Source of the DNA: Beroe ovata
Lineage: Eukaryota; Ctenophora; Nuda; Beroida; Beroidae
Reading direction: 5' to 3'
DNA length: 47,384 nucleotides
NCBI GenBank assembly: GCA_946803715.1
Contig: CAMPET010000012.1
Coordinates: forward strand, 594,574-641,957
How positions within the stretch are numbered: position 1 is the stretch's first letter; every line of letters begins with the position of its first letter. A program made the translations under genes and the position numbers. This document shows positions 1 to 11,500 of this stretch, piece after piece. A model generated the notes under the pieces. It saw nothing but the letters and a program-made list of their open reading frames with translations, did not search any database and was not told where the DNA came from.

Positions 1-544
1 CCCCCCCCCCCTTTGTAATGTTAATATATGATTGTTTCTCAACTCGATATTCCCCACATGACAGCTGATATGAATCTCGCTAAGACTTGTCTCACCCGTG
101 AGAATTGTGTTTGGGTGGAAATAAGGGGACTCGGGCCCTAATAAGGGAGAAACTGAACTATAGCCATGAATCGAATATCCTGTTTGTTGTTCCATGCATC
201 CACCTATTCGTATGAGATTCTCTATGAATCGGATGGTAAGACCATACTTGTGCTTTTCACTGGCTTGTTTCCTATAAGCTGTTCAGCTATACATGAAGGG
301 ATGTTGTCAAGCTTTTTATGTGTGTTGCTATAAGGAAGATCCGTCCACATAAACAAAACGCACACATAATTCGTTAATTCTCGATGCGCTTCCATTTTTA
401 AACACATCACTGCTGAAACTGCCCTCATCATTTCCCAACCCCCTCCTTTATGCCTACTGTCTCTATCTCCCCTTTCTGATGCTAACTCCCCAACATACTG
501 ACCCCAGCCCCCACCAGCTAACTGACTCCCTCCCTCCCCCTCAG
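1..544. other. Non-coding, no gene seen
   Basis: The window opens with a poly-C run of 11 bases. The rest has no open frame with protein-like composition; the frames that are open here are short and low in complexity. It may be intron of a gene represented by the exon-like island that follows at 545. Confidence 0.4.
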
Positions 545-616
545 AATTTCTGTGTATCGAGGTGTCGGGTGAGCTTGGTGGCCACTTCAGCAAGGGGAAG
601 AAAACACTCGGACAAA
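545..616 (+). CDS. Possible internal exon of an unidentified gene
   Basis: A 72-bp island is bounded by a pyrimidine-rich acceptor (CCTCCCCCTCAG) and a strong donor (GTAAGTAA). In the frame entered with two bases of a split codon it reads FLCIEVSGELGG then HFSKGKKTLGQ, which looks like protein; the two other frames look less natural or contain a stop. The length is a multiple of three, so the exon would be symmetric. No partner exon was found on either side and the family is not recognised. It is supported only by splice signals and composition. Confidence 0.3.
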
Positions 617-2950
617 GTAAGTAAACATGATTCTAATTATAGCACATGTTTCAACACCTGTAATTAGCTGTCCCCCACATTCAATAATTAGCTAATTAGT
701 GCCAATTATAGTGTAGTTTACAGCTCATCAGGGACTATTGTTGTCTTCTCTCACGATGACTGATGGATATGACCCTCATTTAGGGTGATGATATTCATCA
801 GTCATATGCGTGGATCATACCCCCACATACACTGACATACATGCTATAAGGGGGGAACCTGTGTGTGTGTGTCTACTCATCCCACAATTCTGATAGAACA
901 TGGTGTTCCATGGTCAGTGTAGGGTGACACGTGACACACATATATAGGACGTTACCATGACATTTGTGGGTGAAAAACGACGCAAAGTATGGATATACCG
1001 GATGAGTTATTGGGATTCACAAGAACACCCATATATCGGTAGTTATCAGGATCAGGACGTGTACACTCAAATATGTATCGTGTGTGTATTGTGTAAGTGT
1101 GGTGTAAGACTTACAAATTCACTTACACACATCCCACACACTGAATCAAGACACACTACTGCACACTGGATGTATATGTTGTGCATGGGTACACTGACGT
1201 ATTAGCATAGCAGCTGCTATTGCAGTAGTCACATGCAATTGCACCCATTATATGTGCTACTGTTTGTGCTATTGTTAGCCAACTTGATATGATTGCTAGT
1301 CAAGCTTCTCAGTTGATAGGTAGGTAAAGTAGTGCGCTTCGGCCAATAATAAAGTGAATCGCGACCTCTGCGTTCCTCCCACCATGATTTATCCCATGTA
1401 ATGACCTAATTAAGTCCCAATTATGTCTAATTATGTCTCCTGCTCATTCAATGAGTTCATCTCCGTATGTTTCAATGTTGGAACTCACCACGAATAAATA
1501 TGCAGAAAATGTCATCATGTATTGTTAACATTCCCGCTTAAAATATTTCCTTGTTACATGCTGCTGACTGTGCAGATTAAATTAAACACGAGTATATGAA
1601 CGTGCTGGTTTGCATGATTTCCGTACTTTCATGCCGTATAATACGCATTCATCATGTTGCATAGTTTTGTGTATTCATATGGGTCAAAACTCTGGTTCGA
1701 ACCAGGAAATGCAGAAGCTTGCTTTCTCAAAGTAGGTTTCTACGAAAGATTTGGTGGTTTTGATTAGCGCTTGTTTCCCTTGTTTGGTAGATTTATACCA
1801 CGTGTGAGTAATAAACGTGCTAAATTTCAAATTCTGCGACCCACTCTCTCAAATGATACACGTGTACGTACACTGTGATTATGAACTGTAATTCTACGCT
1901 CGAATATGCACTGGGGTTGTTATGATCATGTACATGACCTTAAATTTTCAGTTATAGATTATGCCGCGTGACGTGTGTGTGTGGAGAGGACTGTTCGGAT
2001 TGTGTATTTCTTAAGTTTTTCAGATGTTTTTCGACTGATGAGTTTGATTCCTCTCCACATCTCCCATTTCCTGGCTTCGCGTGGCTCCTTTATAATTATT
2101 GTTACTGCGTTACTGCTTGGCGCCGTACAATGATCAGCGTTCACTCTCTGAGTGTTCTTATGGCATATAGATGTAATCTTTGATCTTTCCTCGGAGCGAA
2201 ATCTTTCCCAGTCTGGGTTGTCGACTTGAAAGCCCCTCGTGAACCTCTGCTCTCCCCTATCTGACCATCTCACGAACTCTTCTGCAGACTATTTTGTCGT
2301 GCGACAGCTACAGCGCTCATTCCTGTTCACGAACATCTGCGACTATAATTTATGACATACACCTCTTTGCAACTGGTATAACTATAAAACTCGGTTATTT
2401 TATTATTTCATGTCGTGTTCGGTAATTTTTTACATGATCGGCGTAGCATGAAGCATCGTGGACGACTTTTCGTGCGTACTTCCTCCTGTGTCCCGTGACA
2501 CTCTGACAGTCACGTGACACACTCAGGGCGTCGGTTGCTATGGTGACACTAATTCTGTGTGTGTTATGTAATGCGCGCACGCGCGGTCGAAGTTTGTGTA
2601 TGTTTGGTCACTATCCACTAAGTCAACGGTCAAAACTCAAGGGTATGGCACGTAGTTCATTCTAATCTTTGCAATGTCGGGTAGAGTAGCTATTTCATGA
2701 GATTTGTCATTCTTCATTATCATTCCAATGTTCCATCATCGGCGCACTAGATTGGAAAAAATAATCTATAGCAACTGATAATGAGAATTATATCTGCACA
2801 TTGTGCGGTAAGCAATCATGATACATAGCGGAAGAATGGAGAGGAAGCACTGTAAAATGCGGCATTTCCAGCTGATCATATCACATGTTGTGCCGGATTA
2901 TAATGTTGACAAATGAGATCCCCTCGACAAATGAGGATGGTAATTAGTGA
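617..2950. other. Non-coding region with a hairpin and short TG tracts
   Basis: No coding stretch could be supported over 2.3 kb. The region contains an imperfect hairpin at 756-805, a 9-bp-arm inverted repeat (GTGTAAGTG at 1091-1099, CACTTACAC at 1120-1128), a GGTTCGAACC palindrome near 1695 that does not form a tRNA, and an X-box-like site at 2534-2547. It may be intron or intergenic. Confidence 0.4.
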
Positions 2951-2953
2951 GGA

Positions 2954-3058
2954 TATAAAAACCTGCAGTCTGGGGTGGAGGGGGTGAGATCAGATATTCA
3001 GTTGACGTTTTGTCGCGCGTTTCAAGTTCTGTGATCGAGTCTTCAGATCTGCGACAAG
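2954..3058 (+). promoter_or_regulatory. Putative TATA promoter and 5'UTR exon ending in a donor
   Basis: TATAAAA lies at 2954-2960. About 38 and 46 bases downstream are initiator-like TCAGATA and TCAGTTG. The following sequence runs without an ATG to a clean donor (GACAAG|GTGAGT, gt at 3059). This arrangement suits a non-coding first exon. The downstream exon was not found: plus-strand sequence to 5 kb has no clear coding exon, and the next gene (5013-7121) is on the other strand. Inference from motifs only. Confidence 0.35.
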
Positions 3059-5012
3059 GTGAGTCTATACCGAAATCAGCAAAAAATGTGCTAGTTGTGG
3101 TCATGTCAGTGGTGAAGGCTCATTGGTTTAGTTTCCACGTGTAAGATACGTGGGTTTGAGTTAATTTCTCAGTTATGTTACACGCATTTTGCAGTACTGT
3201 GAATATTGGGAGCCAATAGATTTTAACAGTGCAACAGTTGCTATACCAAGAGTGTCGCTCTGCAGTTGCCATAGCAACAATCACGGGTATACCTGTTACC
3301 ATGGCACCAGTCAGTTATAGCAACGGTCGCATGGTGACTGACACCGATCCATATGACAGAACAACACCAACTCTGATATATTTTCTGTCTACAGTAACTA
3401 GGTTCCTGTCCGAATGATATCCTGGTCCTATAGTAAAGATAATGTGACAAGGACTGTTAGTACCTCATCCTCATCTACCTATCAACACCTTTGCCACATC
3501 ATCGGGAAACACATGATGATGCGACGTCCAGTATGCGTTATTGTATGCGTTATTGTATGCGTTATTGTATGCGTTATATAATTTGTGTGCGTCTTTCTCC
3601 TTCTTCCTCCTGATGTATATCATACGATGAAGGAATGTCTGAACTGAGAGAGGAGAGAAGTCTATATAGTGCGAATTCCTGGCTTTGCGTCAGTTTCTCC
3701 GCACGCAACAAGGAAATACCATTTTTTGGAGAATGTTTTGGTTTCCTCTCCCTGACACTCACGCAAGATCATTCTCCCTCTCAAACACTGCACTTTTGCT
3801 CGTGTTTTAACCGTCCGATGTTCGAACATTTCGAGCGTCCTATGACATAATTCTTCATGATTTTCGTTTTCATGAATGTAGTTCTGCTTGACTTCCTGGT
3901 ACGATCGACGATCGTGAACGGCCAATGGTAGAAACTTATTATGACCTCATGTTCCATAATAGATTTGGATAGAGTTTTCCCTTATACGATCAAATCCAGA
4001 GCTTGTATGATTATTCGGATATAGTCTTAGTGGTTCTAAAAGAAGTATGGGAGTAAAAAAAGAATCGCCGCGTTAGTTTCTATCTATGTCTAGCGTGTTG
4101 CAACGAGCAAAGGAGTACTTCAGTCGTTTTTTTCACTGAAACATGATTTCCAAATATGTGTCAAGACTCCAGAAGTGGAACAATTGACAGTACATGTTGT
4201 TGTCTAGACAGTCTGACGCCTCTCTTAGGCTTCCCCTCTAATTAGAACCTCCTCGACATTATGTGTGGCTGGCCAGTTAGAGCGGGATGTCACGTGACTC
4301 ACGTGATTTACCAATCGGCAGCGGGATTTTTGATAATGCTATCAGTTTGTTTTTGGCAATTTTGTTCGAAAGTTCGTGGATAAGTTTTTGGCAGGTTTTG
4401 TTTGCGAGCACATTTCTTGAGACAAGGCCAGGTTTGGAGTTTGGGCACATTGGTCAATCATTTCGGTGCATTTCTTATGCATCTTTTATATTTTTGAGGT
4501 GCAACGAGTCCTGTTAAACAGAAATTTTATGCAAGAGCTTCCTCTCCAAATTTGTTAAGATTCTTTCACGAATATGCGATACTAGTGTGTAGCACCTGAC
4601 GTGTTCATTTTCTAAACAGTGTTTGTAAACTCACCATGACAACACCCTTCTATAACACGTGACAATTTCCCGGCCTCCTATTGGCTGGCGCTAACCCTTA
4701 TCTCCCTCCTGATTGGTCCACGATACTTCCGATACTTCATGACATCATATACCGTGTTGTTACACGGTAAAAACACTCAGCGGTAACCTGTCATCGGTCG
4801 AATGTATAGCTACATCACAGCACACACGCACACACACACACACACACAATGTTTGTTGGGAGGTTATACTCTGGTATAAATACACTGTACGTTGCTGGAG
4901 TGATGACAGAACCTTTTGTTTATGTGGTAGAATTCCGAACAAAAACGCTCCGAGTCTCAAGAACAACAATATACGACTCCGCAAACGGTATAAAATCATC
5001 GAAATACATAAA
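3059..5012. other. Non-coding, with X-boxes and a short tandem repeat
   Basis: Open frames here are short and unlike protein. Notable sites are a perfect X-box at 3265-3278, a near X-box at 3295-3308, a 12-bp tandem repeat (TATGCGTTATTG, four copies, 3532-3579) and an (AC)n tract at 4820-4848. The last few hundred bases are probably the 3'UTR and terminator region of the minus-strand RING gene. Confidence 0.45.
3532..3579. repeat. 12-bp tandem repeat, four copies
   Basis: The unit TATGCGTTATTG is repeated head to tail; the last unit decays to TATGCGTTATAT. It lies outside any recognised gene. Confidence 0.85.
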
Positions 5013-7121
5013 TCAGTCAACATCCTCAAGAGAATCGATGTGATGGAGACGTCTCTCATCTCTCCTATCTTCCTCTCCCCGTCTTCTGTCTTCCGTCTCC
5101 CTCCTCCTGTCTTCTTCTCCTGGCTCCGAGCTGTCTGTCTCTGTCTCACTGTCTTCTTCACTGCTACTCATGCTGTATTCTGATTCCGTGCCCAGGAAGT
5201 TGCCATCGAGCAGTGGCTCTACTAGCAGATCACTTTCCTCACTGCTGACAACAATCCGGTTGTCAGACGTTGACATGTGCTGGCCCTGAAATCCTCGCAA
5301 ATCGATCACGTCTTGGGTTGTTGTTGTCACCATGTCTGCTGTCGCCACCGATGGCTCTGTATTCGTTGTCAGTATATCTGTTGCGGTCACCAGCTCTGTT
5401 GTCAGAATATTCGAGGACGGAGTCTCTTCTACCGGTTGCCAGGCATTGTTCGGCCATAACTCGTCCGAACTCTCACTCAGAATAGACTGGTATTGGATAT
5501 CCTCCCCGTCCACCGCAATTACAAGGGCCGGTGGGGGTGGAGGTGGTTCCTCGGGCTCCACCATGAGCTCCTCATCTGAGGAATGGTTCGAAATCACGAT
5601 GGGGTTGAGGGGACTCCCCACTTCTAGTGAGGTCACGTCCACAAGATGCGTCATCATCCCGCCATCTGAGGGAGTCTGCTCGGCACCACTCGGCCCTACT
5701 GCTGATCCGGTATCGTCCGGTGTGTTTTCTATCATGTTTATCGCGGGTCTGGTGACAGGGAAGATGTTAGGAGACCCCCTGATAAACCGGTCGATGCTGG
5801 AGAAAGTCTCGTTGAGTAGCAGGGTCATCACATTTCTGGAAGGTTCCCCGAGCGTATCCGAGGTACTTGTCGATATGGTGGTGGCTGGATCTGTCATTTC
5901 AGGGGTTGAGAAGACGAGAGGAGTCATCTGGAAGGGTTGCGGAGGGGGCAACATGTCCAGTCTGGGGACCGTATCAGGAAAGGGGATGTGATACGGAACT
6001 GGGGGGTTGCTACCGTCCACTCTCCTCCTCCGATGAGCGAATCTCTCCCCTCTGTCTGAGGTCGACACGGGTCGCTCTCTGAACCTCCGGGGAGTGGGGT
6101 CCCGGTACAATTCATCCCTCAGTCCGTCACGTCGTTCCTTCTCTTCCGAGCGTGATGTTTGCTCCTCGGGGGTCCTGAAGTTTTCCAAGAGCTCGCAGAT
6201 CATTCTGAACTGGTATACTGCGTGGAGCTGACCACAGGATATGATTTTGTGTCGACAAACCGGGCAGCCTCGGGTCCTCTTGAACCACATTCTGATGCAG
6301 AATTCACAGAATGTGTGACCACACGGCAGAGCCACGGGATCAATGAACATTTCGTGGCAAACACCGCACAGCACGTCTGTTATAATCTTGTATATCAGTG
6401 CCTGGCTGCTCCTTACCTCACCCTCGTCCGACCTCATTTCTGTGCCGATTTCCGTGCTAAACTCCTGGACTTTTTCTCTGATAGATTCTATCCTTGTGCT
6501 TAGGAATTGATCATCGTGTGGTATCCCAGCTGATGGCTGTTCCGGACTCTGTAACTCATCCAACAGATGCGTGATGTGAGCGATGGTCTGACTGAATTTG
6601 TCCTTCACAGTTTGGAACTCTTGCTTCTCCAACGCATTCACTTCCTCCATAGTTTTCAATCTTTTTCTCTCGTGGTCCAGCTGGGTGTTCAGCGCTGCTA
6701 TTTCCTCCTTCGCCCGATCCAGCTGTGACACAGTAATCTGGAGTTCATCTTTTCGTAGCCGGGCATCGCGCATGTAGTCCTGAACTCTCATATCCCTCTC
6801 CCGTATTTCTGCTGACCTATCCTGCAGGAGCTGCCGTAACTTTGACACCTTTTTATCCTTCTGTCTCTTCAATCTGTCCAAGACAAGAGCTCGAGTTGTC
6901 GTCTTGAATAGCTGCTTTCTCAGCTGCAGGTTATATTCTGACATCTCTTCTTGACACGTCTTGTAGTGTTGGCAAAATGAACACGGTAAATTAGGACTAG
7001 AGTGACATCTTGTAGAAGTTGGTCTTAAGTCGTAGCCGTGGGCGGTAAAAGAACGCTTCAACCCATTCTTACCGCGGCCAACAATCTTTGGGATGGGTTT
7101 ACCTGGCTGTTCATCACCCAT
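5013..7121 (-). CDS. Coiled-coil RING-finger protein, candidate SUMO-targeted E3 ubiquitin ligase
   Basis: A single uninterrupted frame encodes 702 aa. A cysteine-rich patch (Cys39, 47, 50, 56) is followed by a highly charged coiled-coil region, about residues 55-190. A C3HC4 RING spans residues 252-289: CGVC, then LPCGHTFCEFC, then GCPVC, with all eight zinc ligands present. Such a domain recruits E2 enzymes and transfers ubiquitin. The C-terminal 380 residues are low-complexity, Ser/Thr/Pro-rich and end in an acidic-to-arginine-rich tail. That tail holds hydrophobic cores next to Ser/Asp/Glu: NPIVISNHSSDEE, PALVIAVDGED, QDVIDLRGF and NRIVVSSEESD. These match SUMO-interacting motifs and suggest, by inference, a SUMO-targeted ligase as in RNF4 or RNF111. 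The domain order (coiled coil then RING) also recalls RNF8, but no FHA domain is visible. The gene diverges from the RasGEF gene across a 0.6-kb promoter. Lack of introns is unusual beside such intron-rich neighbours. Confidence 0.88.
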   Translation of the reverse strand: MGDEQPGKPIPKIVGRGKNGLKRSFTAHGYDLRPTSTRCHSSPNLPCSFCQHYKTCQEEMSEYNLQLRKQLFKTTTRALVLDRLKRQKDKKVSKLRQLLQDRSAEIRERDMRVQDYMRDARLRKDELQITVSQLDRAKEEIAALNTQLDHERKRLKTMEEVNALEKQEFQTVKDKFSQTIAHITHLLDELQSPEQPSAGIPHDDQFLSTRIESIREKVQEFSTEIGTEMRSDEGEVRSSQALIYKIITDVLCGVCHEMFIDPVALPCGHTFCEFCIRMWFKRTRGCPVCRHKIISCGQLHAVYQFRMICELLENFRTPEEQTSRSEEKERRDGLRDELYRDPTPRRFRERPVSTSDRGERFAHRRRRVDGSNPPVPYHIPFPDTVPRLDMLPPPQPFQMTPLVFSTPEMTDPATTISTSTSDTLGEPSRNVMTLLLNETFSSIDRFIRGSPNIFPVTRPAINMIENTPDDTGSAVGPSGAEQTPSDGGMMTHLVDVTSLEVGSPLNPIVISNHSSDEELMVEPEEPPPPPPALVIAVDGEDIQYQSILSESSDELWPNNAWQPVEETPSSNILTTELVTATDILTTNTEPSVATADMVTTTTQDVIDLRGFQGQHMSTSDNRIVVSSEESDLLVEPLLDGNFLGTESEYSMSSSEEDSETETDSSEPGEEDRRRETEDRRRGEEDRRDERRLHHIDSLEDVD

Positions 7122-7722
7122 GACTAAACAGAAACATTCAACAAGAAATGCACCCGACCATTATGTGTGGCCACGAAAAGTCTGACGAGTTATAGCCTCG
7201 TTGCTATGGCGGCAAATTTTTGCACGTGCAAATCTATGGAGTGAACTAAGAGACTTCTTACTGTCTTATTGTAACAAAAGTTATTTATTTCCCTCGCGTT
7301 ATGTGAAGTGCCAGTGTAGTTTGATTCAACTCGTACAGTTACCATGGCAACAACGCATTGACCAGTTCGCTATCCGTTGATTCGTATCGGTTTTTATTTA
7401 TAGAGGTTTTCGCGTTATCTACGTAACTTGCGATAGTAATATATTACAGTCGTTAATATTTTATCACGTCCTTGGTATATATATCCGAGCGTTTAGCCGA
7501 TAATGTATACTTATACGCTGTGTAATCGCCGTGTTGATGGGTACATTTATCCTGTGAACACTCTAACATGTGTGTGTGTTTGTGCTCTTGTAGGACTTTG
7601 CGATAATATTATGTGTGTGCAGTGTTACTATTATTTGCATTTTTACCGTCTTGACTATCACATATATTGCACGAAATCTCTCATACTTGATCCACTCTGT
7701 GTGATAATATCTTCTCCAAGAT
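7122..7722. promoter_or_regulatory. Divergent promoter between the RING and RasGEF genes, with an X-box
   Basis: The 601 bases between the two opposed start codons must hold both promoters unless upstream untranslated exons exist. A perfect palindromic X-box, GTTACCATGGCAAC, lies at 7338-7351 and fits the RFX consensus GTNRCC-N2-RGYAAC. No clear TATA box is placed for either gene. Shared regulation is an inference. Confidence 0.5.
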
Positions 7723-8545
7723 ATGAAGAAGTTTCTGGGGAGACCGTTTGTGCGACACCCCGGTAACGTAGCAACAGTAACACAGGTTGTAGAGCCGCGC
7801 ACCGTGGACACGCCACGTGCTGAGCAGGGTGTGACCATCACCAAGACCAATTCCACAGATTCTGTGGTGGCCACCGTATCTCAGTTCCCGCAAGCCGTGT
7901 CCTCTGTTACCACATTTGTTGTTCCACCAGCAGCTGTAACACTAGGGAGTAACGGAACGACCAGCATGAGTAACTCTGGACAACCAGGTCTCAGTACATC
8001 TCCCAGAAAGTCACTCTTCAACGAGATCCTAGATCAACGGGAACACTTGCCCTCCATGATCAGCAAGTTTCGGAACCGGCGGAAAAGTACGGGTAAATCA
8101 ACTCGGCGAGAGCTGGAGGGTCACAAGAATTTCATGGGAAAACTTCTCACAAAATCGCTCAATGCTCAGGAGGACCTCAAATCGATCAAAGCTACTCTCT
8201 CTGAAGTGGAGCTGGGTCAGGAATACATCAGTGGGAAGGTCCGGGAGTTGAAGGAGAGGATCGAGAGCTTGTGCCGGGTCACAAACGACATTGAGAAGTC
8301 ACAGAGGAAGAAACGAGAATCCAAAACGAGCATGGTTCAAACTCAGAAAGTGCTGAGGGAAGAATGCTTCGAGTTGATGTTGGAACTGCAAACCTCAGGG
8401 TGGACCGTGGTAGTGGAGGATGGGTCAGAGGATGGGAGAAGGGAGTCGGTGAGGGGTCGAGCACCTTCCTCTGACGATGGCAGGAGCTCGGGGCTGGAGG
8501 GGGTGAAGGGTCGGATTAGGGATGCTGTGAGCTCCCTAGACGAAA
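7723..8545 (+). CDS. RasGEF gene exon 1: N-terminal region with coiled coil
   Basis: The exon starts at ATGAAGAAGTTT and ends GACGAAA|GTAAGT in phase 1 (274 codons plus one base). The first 100 residues are rich in Val, Thr and Ser without a clear fold. From about ELEGHKNFMGKLL onward it is charged and helical, with heptad-like spacing over roughly 100 residues, which suggests a coiled coil and dimerisation. Sequence past the donor stays open to 8649, but that tail is Gly/Ser-rich and is best read as intron. Confidence 0.7.
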
Positions 8546-11500
8546 GTAAGTCTCGCGGGAGAGGGGGAGAGAAGAGTGGGAATTATTCACTCGAGTTTGT
8601 AGTTATACCAGGAAATGATGAGGTTAAGGTGCATGATTTGATGCATTGAAACCTCTTGCAATTCAGTCAATCACATAGTTATGCGAATATGCTCACGCCA
8701 TTTCTCTCCTCGTCTGTGCACATCCTCTCATAATAGCGGTTAAGATATCATACTGTCTGATTCCCTACATGGGTCACTAATTCCCTAAAATTCGAGCCTT
8801 GGATTATAGGGGACTGTGAGAACCACTTAACTGCACATAAGAGTGTTGGGACAGTCTGGAGGAAGTTCGACCCTAAAATGCGGACGTTGGTAACTCGCAG
8901 CTCAACCCAATCTTATGACGTCAGAGGCCATGCGTTGGTCTTATAAGGTCCTAAAGTAGAACAGGTTCTTTCGTAAGAACGGTTTGATGGTTAACCTGGA
9001 ACTGCATAATATTCTACTTGCCGAAAACGTCCTGTCTAGATGGGAATAGATGGGAATTTAGCGAAGGATGGGAATGGAAGAACTAACATATTTCATGTTC
9101 ACATTTCATTCACTTCCTCCATTTGGTAAACTGGGCAACTGTTGCTATGACAACGCTCTCATTTCAGGTCCCAGCAACATGGGACGATATTTCCGTATCC
9201 ACGTGAAGACGAATATTGAGAAACTCCAGCTTCAGAGTTACGTCATCTACAAGAAATTTCGGGATGTTATCGCGCTATATGAGGACATTGAAAACATCTG
9301 CCCTGAGGGTAAGTATGTGTGTGTGTCTTTGTGTGTGTGTGTGCGTGTGTGTGTGAGAGTGTGNGTGGGTGGGTGTATGTGTGGGTGTGTGTGTGTGTGT
9401 GTATGTGTGAGTGAAGCACAAATAATCAGATACAGATAAATTGTCTGTTGAGGGTTGGTAAACATATTTCTACCACAAGATTACCAGTAGCAGCCTCATA
9501 CGATAAAATGGGCGACTAAAAACTGCTCTGAGCAATTTTTGTGTCGCTTCAGTCGTTATGGATACGTTATACTTTGCACGTGCACATATTTGATCACTTT
9601 CGCGCGGATCATGCTCAAAAATTACGCACCTAAACGCTTGATTTGATCAACCAAGGTTTTTACCAATAATTTCTGTAATTTGATTTGACTGGGTCTATGG
9701 CTGAGGACTCGCCGCAATGCCTTCATAAAATAGATCCAATTATCGACTTGACCACACTGCAACATATTGTAACCCAAATTTACGCAAAAATATTCCCCCG
9801 TCTCGATTCCACATAACTCTGATAGTTAAGCTGTTCTGATCGTAGCCTGGTACTGGAACCCCCTGCTATATCTCATACACTTCCCTCATCGCTCTTTTCT
9901 TCCCGTTCCCACGGGAGAAGTTTTCTCCCGGCGTCGCCGGTTACGGAGTTTTCTCCCTGAGGCATTATAAACGTCGGTCACGGGAGGAAGTTCGGATCTT
10001 TATCTTATATGACGTAAGATAATCCTACTCCAATAAAGTAGTATTTGAATCTACCATATATAGTGGTTATTAGCGACGGGGTTACAGCGTTACAGACCTC
10101 GTATAACTATTTGTACCGCGTTATGCGTCTACACTATGCGCAGTGGACCGTATAAATAGCTGCAGGGGGAGGGCTGTCGTTCATATTAGTTTTTGGAATC
10201 GTACTCCCTCCCCTGTCGAGCGAATAAATTTATTCTGTGCGTCATTGACATCATGCGGCTACGAAGTTTTTCTTGTGGTAGAATTATAGCACCAACAACG
10301 ACAGGTATGTGTTCAAAATATAGTTCTTATTTTGCTTTTCAATCACTTTTGTGAGTAATACTGTGAAGAAGGAGTTCCCCTGCAAGACATGTTCCATCCT
10401 TGGAAAGATCCACCCCAGGTTTTCCAAATCCTCCTCTGAGTATGTGTCTGAACTGAGCCGCTGTTATTAAACACCTTACGCAGACTTCCGAGATATGAGT
10501 GTGCTACCACGTTTAACAACTCTAGATGTCTGCACGGACCTCAACGTCTAGTTGTCTCTTGATCTATATCAGAAGTGATGACTCCTTCTAGATCTTCTCT
10601 AGCTAAGATAGCTCTAGATTTTCATGTTTCTAGAGCGACGTTATCGGCCTCAATGATCTAAGTTCTCTGATCTAGAACTACGCAGTTGAGTTTGAAGAAG
10701 AGACTTTGCGATCAAAATGAGAGCGCTACGCCGCTACATCTAGATAACTCCAGCTCTCAATGGATATAACATGTTTCATGACGATTCTAGATAGGGTTTC
10801 CACTCCTACCATGCCACACAATATGTGAGTGAAGTCATATGAGTGGTGAGTAGAATAGAGAGAGAGGGGGAGAGGGAGTGGACTTGTGATTTCCTCATCT
10901 CTGTCTTCTCCCTGTTGTTGCTGGAATCTCAACACACGCACACGCACACACGCACACACACGCACACACACACGCACGCACACNCACACACACACACACA
11001 CATAGCATTCTCTCTCTCAGTAGCCGGTATGGAAGTGTTTGTTGAGTAGCAGTCTCACTCTGTCTGATACCCCAACATACATTCAGCTGTGTCTTGTGAT
11101 CGTTATTATAACGCATAGCTCGCTTCTTTCGTTTATCGGTTGTTAGTCATCGAGAGAAACACTAGTTACCAAGAGAAACACCCAGATTCATCCCGTTCTA
11201 TCGAGTTCAAACCCACACATAGAATTGTAGTATCGAGTTCTCAGCCCCTCATGATGGAGGACATGTCGGACTACCCTCCATTTGAGCCAAGCTCGGCGAA
11301 CACGCCCATAGAATCTCCCCAGCCTCACCAGCACAGTCTCTGGTACTATGACTGCCCGATTCAGTCCAGTGAACAGGTCCGACCATCCAACCTGAAGCTT
11401 GCGTCCCCTCGGCGTCAGTCCGCATCATCGTGCCTCAGCTCTGCTGATAGGCTGACCGGGGAGTCAGGCTATGGCAGTCTGCCCTCAGATGTACCGACAG

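Noticed and set aside
1690-1705. GGTTCGAACC as a tRNA B-box
   Set aside because: The preceding 75 bases have no A-box or acceptor/anticodon stems, and the T-stem does not pair correctly around a 7-base loop.
5332-5991. 219-aa plus-strand frame opposite the RING gene
   Set aside because: It is the antisense shadow of the RING protein's low-complexity tail.
9247-9465. Open frames of Thr-His or Cys-Val across AC/TG repeats
   Set aside because: Both strands of dinucleotide repeats lack stops; these frames (also at 10.9, 16.5, 18.4, 39.5, 40.1 kb) are artefacts of the repeat.
11026-11050. Extra RasGEF exon after TCTCTCTCAG
   Set aside because: In the required phase it reaches a stop after nine codons; the acceptor at 11146 fits instead.
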